The translations under genes were made by a program, and so were the position numbers. Of a DNA stretch of 64,000 nucleotides, positions 57,601 through 64,000 are shown one piece after another. Each line of letters opens with the position of its first letter. Within the stretch, counting starts at the first letter, position 1. Source of the stretch: Coturnix japonica (lineage: Eukaryota; Chordata; Aves; Galliformes; Phasianidae); the NCBI RefSeq assembly GCF_001577835.2, contig NC_029526.1, positions 899,510 through 963,509 of the forward strand, in the 5' to 3' direction. Below the pieces are notes generated by a model. The model saw only the letters and a list, made by a program, of their open reading frames with translations. It searched no databases and was not told the DNA's origin.

Positions 57601-60451
57601 GGCAGCCTCTGGTGCTCCCAAAAAGGGAACCAAGGCCAAGCCCTGCCCCACCGCACACCCTGCATATGGGCATCTCCAGTCCACTGCATAGAACATGGAT
57701 TCTCTTATCTAGCCATTGGCAGCATGCTGCTGGGTCACCAGCCCTGTGATCCCAGCAGCAAACCCAGTGCTGTGGGACAGGGTTCAGCCTTTTGCTTCAT
57801 CCCTGCATCCCACCAAACATTAAGTGCAGCCTGGAAACCTCTGTGCTGGCTGCCCAGACAAGCCCAAGCACAGCGGCTGTTCCTCTGCTTTGAGGCTGGC
57901 CATGTGGCTCCAAAAGGCATGTGATGCTTTGGAAGCTCCTCTGCATTTTTCTGCTGTTCCAGACCAGCATCAGGAGGCCAGTAGCTGAATGGGGATGTTT
58001 TCCTCTTGCTTAAGGCCAGGACTCTTTCAGTGCCGTATGTCAGCTGGGGCAGATAGCCCTATGCTAGCGGGAAGGGCTCAGCTCTGTGCATTGAGCAGAG
58101 AGGTAACACTGAAGGAAATAGCAGAATCTGCCTCCAACAATGACTCTGGAGATACTTTTGGTAGAAAAGAGGCAGGGCAGCCAGTTCTGAAGGTAAGATG
58201 GTTTTCAGCTCTGGAGATGAGCACCTCGACTTGCTCTGCAGGACTCATTGGCAGCAGCGTGGTTCCCTTGGTGCATCTCCTTTAAAGCCAGGCCTTCTAA
58301 GTGGTCAGGGGGCACAGCAATCAGGTGTGCACCAAGCAGCCCCAGAGGGCTCCTTCCTGGGTGCTTCCCTTTTCCTTTCCTCCTGTCTCAGGTTCTGCTG
58401 CAGCCGCATGCTCACTCTACATGCCAAGGTGCACCATGCCATACATGTAGTGCTGGATGCCATCAGGGCAGGTGGCAGGGTGAGCAGGGCACAGGTGCTT
58501 TTCTGTTTACCCACAGACGCCATGTCCCTGAAGAGCAAGGATCCCACATGCCAGCTCCTTGGGCACACAGTGTCCCACGACCTCTGCCTCCAATGCTCAT
58601 CAGGACAGGGACCAAAGTCCTCCTGGAGTCAGCAGCCAGGCATGCCCAAGCCTGAGCTGGGTTGGAAAACAAACTGCCTTACCACAGCCCCTCCGCTTGA
58701 CCTCACAGACCTCAGCTTGCCCAGCACTGCCAACGTGACGGGGAAAAATGCTGCGTGGGCTGTAAACCCTGTGCAACGTTTCCCTTTCCATCAAGCACTA
58801 ATCCTTGGGTTGGCAATCATTACCTCAGCTAACAGGTTTATCCCCTTCCCGGCTGCCCCAGCCCCAGCTCCATCACGGTGGCAGGGGGTGAGCAGGGGAT
58901 GAGATCTCCCCACGTCTCCCAAGTGGAAGCATGGGGTCAGCTTCTCACCCGCTGTGCCCAACAGCTGAGGGAAGCAACGCGGGAGGATGCATATGGCTTT
59001 CATTTGGGAAGCAGCTAAAAATAGCAGTGTGAGGCTCTGCCTTTGGTGGGTCCCTCTGGCAGCAGATCAATCTTTTCCAGAGAGTCCTGGAAAACTTCTC
59101 CTGCTCTGTTCCCATCTTCCTCACCCTGATGCAGTTAAGCCAGCACTTGCGCTGTCGTCAGGAGGATTCAGAGTTACTCAGCAATGCCTGGGGGCTCACC
59201 CTTCCCAGAAGTGCTGCCTTGGCTCCAGACCAGGGCACACGTGAGCCACAATGTGACTTTTTTGCACTGATGCAGATTTTTTTGCACAACCAAACCCTGG
59301 GGTGTGAGTTACTAAAAGTAGCATCAGCTTGAGTGGGGCACCCAGTGCACCTCCATCATGGCAAGCAGGGGGGACTGGAAGTGGCCATCGTATGAGAGAG
59401 GTTTTACATGTGCCACCACCCAGCCAGGGGATGTGTAGCAACTTTCCACACTCATTCATGCTGCCCAAAGGCTTGGATACAAAGCCTGATACAGGATGCA
59501 GTGCTCATGGCCAGCAGTTACATCTCATGACCCAGCCTGGCTTAGCAGACCGGGAGCTCTACATGCTTTGTTTTCTGATCACAGCTCACAGTGGTGAAGC
59601 TCACACAGTCTGGAGAAGCAGATCTCTTCTCCCACTAGGGTGTGCCTGGGAATACCCTGATGCCACCACACCAAAACCAAGGGAGGAGGGAACCCCAGTC
59701 CTGCCCCCTCCCACCAACATCCTACCTGATTTTGCCTCGACCTTGCCTTGCCTTGACTGCTAAGTCCATTATTTTGAAGCGAGCAGAGGAATTTGTCTCC
59801 CTTGCCCCAGATTTCATTGCATTCAAGATGACGCTCTGCCAGCTGTCATAACACTCGGTTTTCCAGCCTCAGTGCCTAACTGCAGCTCCTGAATAGTGGA
59901 AGCAAAACCCACCCATGCTGGGAATGAAGCTTCCACCAGGCAAGCACAATGAAACCACACTGATCTGCAGTGCTCTGAGACGAGCCAGGTGGAAGAATTC
60001 GGTCCATTTGGCACCCTGGGCCACAGCCTGCCCTCTTGCTCCTGCTGCTCTGCTCACTTCTCAGCACAAACGGGATCTGACAACACTATTTAATAGGGAG
60101 ATACTTTGCCTCGGGGGCTGGGAGCAAGAAATATGGTGGTGCCTCAACATGCGAAAGACAAGTCTGTTTGCTCTAGAAACGTCAGCACTGACTACCAGCA
60201 AGTAAGGAAGGCTTGTGGAAACCAATTCTGGCTGCTGGTGATGTGAGAGGGTGCAGAGCTTGGACCCCTCCCCCAGCCCACCCTGCCCATGCAGTGCTGG
60301 GGGCTGTAGAGCTCTGACCTGATGATGAAGGCTCCTCTCGTCTCCAGGAGTTTCCTCTCGCTGCTGAACCTCCTGAGCAGGTTGATCATGAACTTGTAGA
60401 AGTAGGAGTTCATGGTGGGGGTGGAAGGAGAGCACTCCAAGCCTTTCGGTC
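45688..60451 (-). CDS. VAC14: VAC14, PIKfyve complex scaffold (3' part)
   Basis: VAC14 is a HEAT-repeat scaffold that oligomerises and holds PIKfyve and FIG4 on endolysosomes to control PI(3,5)P2. Last six exons: 60319-60451, 50107-50281, 49373-49491, 48059-48138, 47086-47236 and 45688-45850 (TGA), 821 nt, about the last 273 residues of roughly 782. Recognisable blocks are [79 protein letters not shown] and SIDYxELLQHF-like [20 protein letters not shown]. They belong to the FIG4-binding C-terminal domain. The end is [11 protein letters not shown], where human reads RGDHLDRRVVL. Junctions are in phase. Introns are GT-AG; the one at 48139-49372 is U12 type. The upstream exons lie beyond the window. 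Confidence 0.97.
45980..46158 (+). repeat. CR1 LINE fragment
   Basis: Plus-strand CR1 3' part: GGTGTTGGGATGAGGTTTTT, CAAGAGCAGTGAGGCAGCAC, GAGTCACTGTCCCTGGGGGT and CGTCCAACCTTAGTGATT in the usual order, in the last VAC14 intron. Confidence 0.85.
47513..47592 (-). repeat. CR1 LINE fragment, about 80 bp
   Basis: Reverse-complement CR1 end: AATACTCCAAGTTGAAAGGG and CCATCAGGACCGTCTTGTCC, then AGCTCCTG. It lies in the VAC14 intron 47237-48058. Confidence 0.8.
48216..48478 (-). repeat. CR1 LINE fragment, about 260 bp
   Basis: Reverse-complement CR1 with AGGTTGAGTTGGATGGGACC, CCTGAGCAGGGACACCCACA, CTGTGCCACTGCCTCACCAC and ATTTCCCCTCGTCCCATCAC. It is the longest CR1 piece in the window and sits in the U12 intron. 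Confidence 0.95.
48524..48722 (+). repeat. CR1 LINE fragment, facing away from its neighbour
   Basis: Plus-strand CR1 starting GGTTCAGGGTGGATATGAGG, with CTCCAAAAGAGCAGTGATGC, GGAGTCAGCATCCCTGGGGG and AAGCCTTAATGATTCTGTGG. It begins about 45 bp after the end of a minus-strand copy, so the truncated 5' ends face each other. Confidence 0.93.
50931..51038. promoter_or_regulatory. candidate element with two TTACGTAA sites
   Basis: Perfect palindromes TTACGTAA at 50931-50938 and 51016-51023, the consensus of PAR-bZIP/NFIL3 factors, each followed by CC. Between them is an inverted repeat, GATAAAT (50986-50992) and ATTTATC (50999-51005). ATGCAGC follows the first site and its reverse complement GCTGCAT follows the second. 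Function is inferred only from the motifs. Confidence 0.4.
52705..52875. repeat. 29-bp minisatellite
   Basis: About five to six units related to TCCAGATGGAAATC followed by a CTCTCCATTTA segment; the last copies are nearly identical. It lies inside the large VAC14 intron. Confidence 0.85.
55805..56110. repeat. AGGGCTTCCCATCACTGCTG minisatellite
   Basis: More than ten degenerate units of about 23-25 bp with GTAGGGCTTCCCATC and ACTGCTGGT words, in the large VAC14 intron. Confidence 0.9.
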
Positions 60452-61796
60452 CTGGGGAGGAAATGAGAGATGGGACATGTTGGAAAAGCAGTCTCGATCA
60501 ATGCGCAGACACCTAAAACATGTCAGGGCACTCATGGAAACAGGAATTCCAAGGCTCAGTCTGAGCAGAGCCAGCATTCTCCATCCCAGGGGAAGTATCC
60601 TGACATATTTCCAGCTCTGAGCACACACACAGGGCTGAAATGGGCTTTGTGGGAGATGGGCACAGATCCCACCAGTTCTAGCAGGTAACACCTGTAAAGA
60701 CATACCACAAAGCAGGCAGACCCCATGTGCCAGAGATGCCACACGTTCAGCCCTGGATCACCGTGTTGCTGCAGGTAACACAGACCCATTTGGTGTGTCC
60801 CCTCCCTGTGTCCCAGGGCTGGCTGGAAGGGCACAGAAACCCAGTCACAATGCAGCAGGGAGCCAAGCTTATGGATTGGAAGGCTCCGTCGTGCTTCCTC
60901 CTTACACATCTGGCTCAGAGCTGGAGGATTAGCGTGGCAATGGGATCACAAGGGATTGCAGTGTGCTGGGTGAGCAGCACTACTGTGACTGTTTGCATGG
61001 CTCTCCCTTAACGTCCCCTACAATGGCCACAGGTGAGGAGCACAGTGAGGTTGTGCACAGCCTGGCATAGTCAGGGCTCCCATCAGGCACCGGTGGAGAC
61101 GTGCACAGTTTGATTTATGAGTGGTGTCTGCTTCTGTCGGGATTCAGCAGAGCAAGGAGCAGCCAATTAAAAAGGCAATCAGGCAGCTGAAGCCTGGGCT
61201 GATGGAAAAGTCGCTGGGCTGATTCCTATTGCACTGATGGCGGTGATATGGGGAGGCTGGGATGCAGGCATCCAAAAGCATGGAGCAAAACCTGCTGCAG
61301 AGGAACGGGTGCCTCCTTCCCATGGGATCCCCTTCCCCAGTACAGCTGAAGCCCTGAGCCGTGCTTTGAAGCAGGCACCTCCCCGAGCACAAGTGTGAGC
61401 CACAGCATCGTGTTTCCCCTCAGCTGCAGGTAAGCTGATCCGGGCAAAAATATTACACTGCTGAGACAATGTGCTCTGAAACAAAGGTGTGGTTGTTCTC
61501 AGGCATGGATCACCCAGAGTGAAACCACAGCCGTGCCCGGCGTGTCACTGCTACAGCTGTTAGCACTTCTCACCAGCGCTTGCAAATGGGAACAGCCGCA
61601 CATGGGGCAGTCCTGCACCCAACCCAATGCACTGAGGCTGGGACCCATCCACTCCCCTATTACGTCTCTGCCACCCCACGGTGCATGGGCAGCAGCACAG
61701 CGCTCACCCTGGATCTGCCATCATCCCCTCTGCATCTTTCAGTCTCACTGCTTTGTTTCATGACTTCCAGCTGGAAGCCAATAACACAACACATCT

Positions 61797-61935
61797 TAGA
61801 ATCACACAGCCATTCGGGTAGGAAAAGATCTCTCAGACCCCCAAGTCCAACCCCAGCCCACCCCCACCATGCCCGCTGAGCACGTCCCTCAGTGCCACAT
61901 CCCCACAGCTCTTTAATCTCAGCGTGTGGCCCCAT
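61797..61935 (-). repeat. CR1 LINE fragment
   Basis: Reverse-complement CR1: TTAGAATCACACAGCCATTC, GGTAGGAAAAGATCTCTCAG and CCAAGTCCAACCCCAGCCCA. Confidence 0.88.
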
Positions 61936-62309
61936 GGGTTATGGCTCAGCGCACCGAGATCCAGCGTGGGAGATTTGTGTGAGCAGCTTTCAGTGTTTCC
62001 ATGCAGCACGAGAGACGAGCAGAGAGGTGTGATGCAAACTGTGGCTCGGTTCACTGAAGTTTGCACCTCTCCTCCTTCCCCTAGAGCCAGACTTTGCAGA
62101 TTTGTAACCTGACAGATCGGCTGCAAACACACCATGAACGGGGCTGCCAGAGGTTAGGTTGGTACGAGGAGGAGCAGGAGGAAGATCCCTGCTCAGGTGA
62201 ATGGCAGAACTCAATCTGGGATCAGCTGTAATTGGAAAAAAAGGTTTTTTTTTTTTGTTTTTTTTTTTTTGTCTGCAACAGAACTGAACATGAGCACTGG
62301 CTGGATCTG

Positions 62310-62512
62310 CAGGTGGGATATTAGCAATGATTTCTGCTCCAAAAGAGCTGTGATGTGGTGGCACAGCTGCCCAGGAGGGAGTTCCCATCCCTGGAGGTGT
62401 CCCAGAGCCTGGGGATGTGGCACTGAGGGACGTGGGCAGTGGGGTGGGGTGGGCTGGGGTTGGACCTGGGGATCCGAGGTCTTTCCCAACCTCAATGATT
62501 CTACGATGCACT
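62310..62512 (+). repeat. CR1 LINE fragment
   Basis: Plus-strand CR1 related to the copy at 48524-48722: CTCCAAAAGAGCTGTGATGT, CAGCTGCCCAGGAGGGAGTT and CCCAACCTCAATGATTCTAC. A T-rich run lies about 40 bp upstream. Confidence 0.9.
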
Positions 62513-64000
62513 GACTGCTCCCAACTCCTCTCAGCTGAGTTCTGATGCTCAGAGTGACACCCAGAACAATTTTCCTTTCCCTCAAAGTATCCACTGATGC
62601 TACAACACAAAGAACCTCGGGCAGAGGGAAAGCCCCCCCAGCACCTCCCTGGGCTGGAAAGCAGTAAATCTCACCCAAGGGAAGCTCCCAGCCTGGCAAT
62701 GGGCTCCTGCACCACCCAGGCCAGCATCCCTGTGCTCATCACACTGCCGGTGTGCTCCCGCAGCTGTGTTATAAATCAAAAGAGACAGGCAATTAGGAAT
62801 CCATATTAAGGGCCTTATAAATATATATTGTCATGCAGCCTGGCTCCTTCAAGCCACCTGGCTGCCTGGCGGACGGAGCAGGCTCCAAACCTGCAGTGCC
62901 AAAGCATCTTCAAATTCTCAGGCACCGGATTTGCCTACATCTAAAGCACCAAACTTCACCGTCACAAGTTCCGCTTATTTCCCATAATTGGTTTCAAACT
63001 GGGCTTAATTAAAACCAGTGTGGACTTGCTCAACTCCACTGAAACCAAATTTAAGTGTGATCTGACCAGAACTGATTCCTTTCTGAAGCAGCATAAGCTG
63101 TTTAATGAGCACCCACCAGGACGCTGGTACTGGTTTAGCTGCAGTGATTGACTTCACGTTGTAATTGAGGCAATTTCAGTGCAGACCCAGACTGGGAGAT
63201 GGGGGGGAGTGGCTGGGAGCTGGCAAGGAGCACTGCACAGTGGGTGCTGTGTCTTCATTCCTATAGAAAGGGTAATTGGAAGCTGCTTCCTCGCTCACAA
63301 ACTGCTTTGTACCATCAAGGGTCTGGGAGGAAGCGCTGCCTGCAGCAAGATTTCCAGCATTCAGACAGAGCAGCTCTGGTATCCCACTGCCTTGCTCTGT
63401 TTGTGGATGGGGCTGCAGGAGTCCAGCATCCCTCCTGTTCCCTCGGAGCTCACGCTTCCAGCACTGACCTCCCTTGGCTACCCCTACATGCAGCTGGCCC
63501 CAGCCTGGCCCCAGCCCCATGGAGCTCAGCGCAGCCCCATGCAGAAACGTGGGAATCTGTTCTGTTCCTCCCCCAGCAGCCTTCTTCCCTTCCTTCCCTT
63601 CCCTAGGATGTTTTCAATCGGAGCAAAGCCTTGCAGAGCAGGATAAAAATAGAGCTGTAAAAAAATAAATGAAATAAAGGCAGGCTCCCCCTGCAAAACC
63701 CAGCATGGGGCGTAGCTGGAAACAGATGCGAGCGTGTCGGCAGCTCAGCTGGGCTCTGAGAAACATCAGCTCAGCCTTCTCCAAAGCACAGGATGCTGCT
63801 GAGGAAAGGAACACCCCAAAAATACTGATGGTACGTGGCCATGGCTGAGCTCTGCCTGCTCCTGCACTGCTCCCCATGCGGCCACCATTGCCCTCTTTGC
63901 CGTTTGGGAGACCCCAGCACATGGCTCAGCACTAAGAGGTCCCCGGTATGGGACAGCAGTGCCCTGTCCTTGCCCTGTTGCAGGTATGGCAGACAGCTGG

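Larger units (their letters stand above)
50282..60318 (-). other. VAC14: 10-kb VAC14 intron
   Basis: Between the exon beginning [10 protein letters not shown] and the exon ending AFIIR. No protein-coding exon or RNA gene was recognised; open frames up to about 209 codons lack recognisable similarity and splice context. It holds two minisatellites, a TTACGTAA-bearing element, an AT-rich TATATATAG cluster at 51865-51925 and MEF2-like CTAAAAATA words at 54142 and 59015. Confidence 0.7.
60452..64000 (-). other. VAC14: VAC14 intron continuing beyond the window
   Basis: No exon of VAC14 or of another gene is recognised from the acceptor at 60452 to the window end. The stretch holds two CR1 copies, a T-rich run at 62242-62270 and an AT-rich, repeat-free block at 62755-63185. 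Confidence 0.7.

Noticed and set aside
1-64000. Search for retroviral, LTR, Polinton or other capsid-bearing elements
   Set aside because: No LTR pair, gag/pol/env-like frame or viral hallmark was recognised; the only interspersed repeats seen are CR1 LINE pieces.

Overview
The window is vertebrate nuclear DNA, almost certainly from a bird, probably a galliform such as chicken, turkey or quail. The evidence is compact GT-AG introns, at least ten truncated CR1 LINE copies with the avian CR1 3' end, many GC-rich minisatellites, and a gene order (SF3B3, IL34, MTSS2, VAC14) that matches the 16q22 neighbourhood of human. I cannot fix the species. No retrovirus, LTR element, CRISPR array or bacterial-type operon was recognised.

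Layout. 15-23177 (+): the last 22 coding exons of SF3B3, encoding residues 191-1217 of a 1217-residue U2 snRNP splicing factor, with the C/D snoRNA SNORD111 in one intron. 24140-25560: a CpG island and a G-rich minisatellite upstream of IL34. 26069-28470 (+): complete IL34 in six coding exons (178 aa). Its intron 2 is mostly a 23-bp tandem repeat; its intron 4 holds two intact tRNA-Gly(GCC) genes and a decayed third copy. 29624-31987 (-): a complete six-exon short-chain dehydrogenase of the C-factor/sniffer type (253 aa), convergent with IL34. 33805-43552 (-): complete MTSS2 (I-BAR plus WH2 protein, 737 aa, 15 exons counting a 9-nt microexon), whose intron 5 is almost wholly a pentanucleotide satellite and whose 3' UTR holds a long polypurine/polypyrimidine tract. 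45688-60451 (-): the last six exons of VAC14, including a U12-type intron. 60452-64000 is upstream VAC14 intron.

The genes do not form one pathway. SF3B3 acts in pre-mRNA splicing, SNORD111 guides rRNA methylation, the tRNA genes serve translation, IL34 is a secreted CSF1R ligand, MTSS2 bends membrane and binds actin, and VAC14 scaffolds the PIKfyve-FIG4 lipid kinase/phosphatase complex. Exon boundaries below were set by hand from conserved protein sequence, reading phase and splice sites; for each gene the coding lengths sum to whole codons. Comparisons with human proteins are from memory.

The points most worth following are the UGGAA/UGGGA-type repeat filling an MTSS2 intron, the altered cofactor-lid motif of the SDR protein, the loss of the reported internal PDZ motif in VAC14, the MTSS2 microexon next to a competing donor, the tandem tRNA duplication inside IL34, two inverted minisatellite arrays around the last SDR exon, and a symmetrical pair of TTACGTAA sites in a VAC14 intron.
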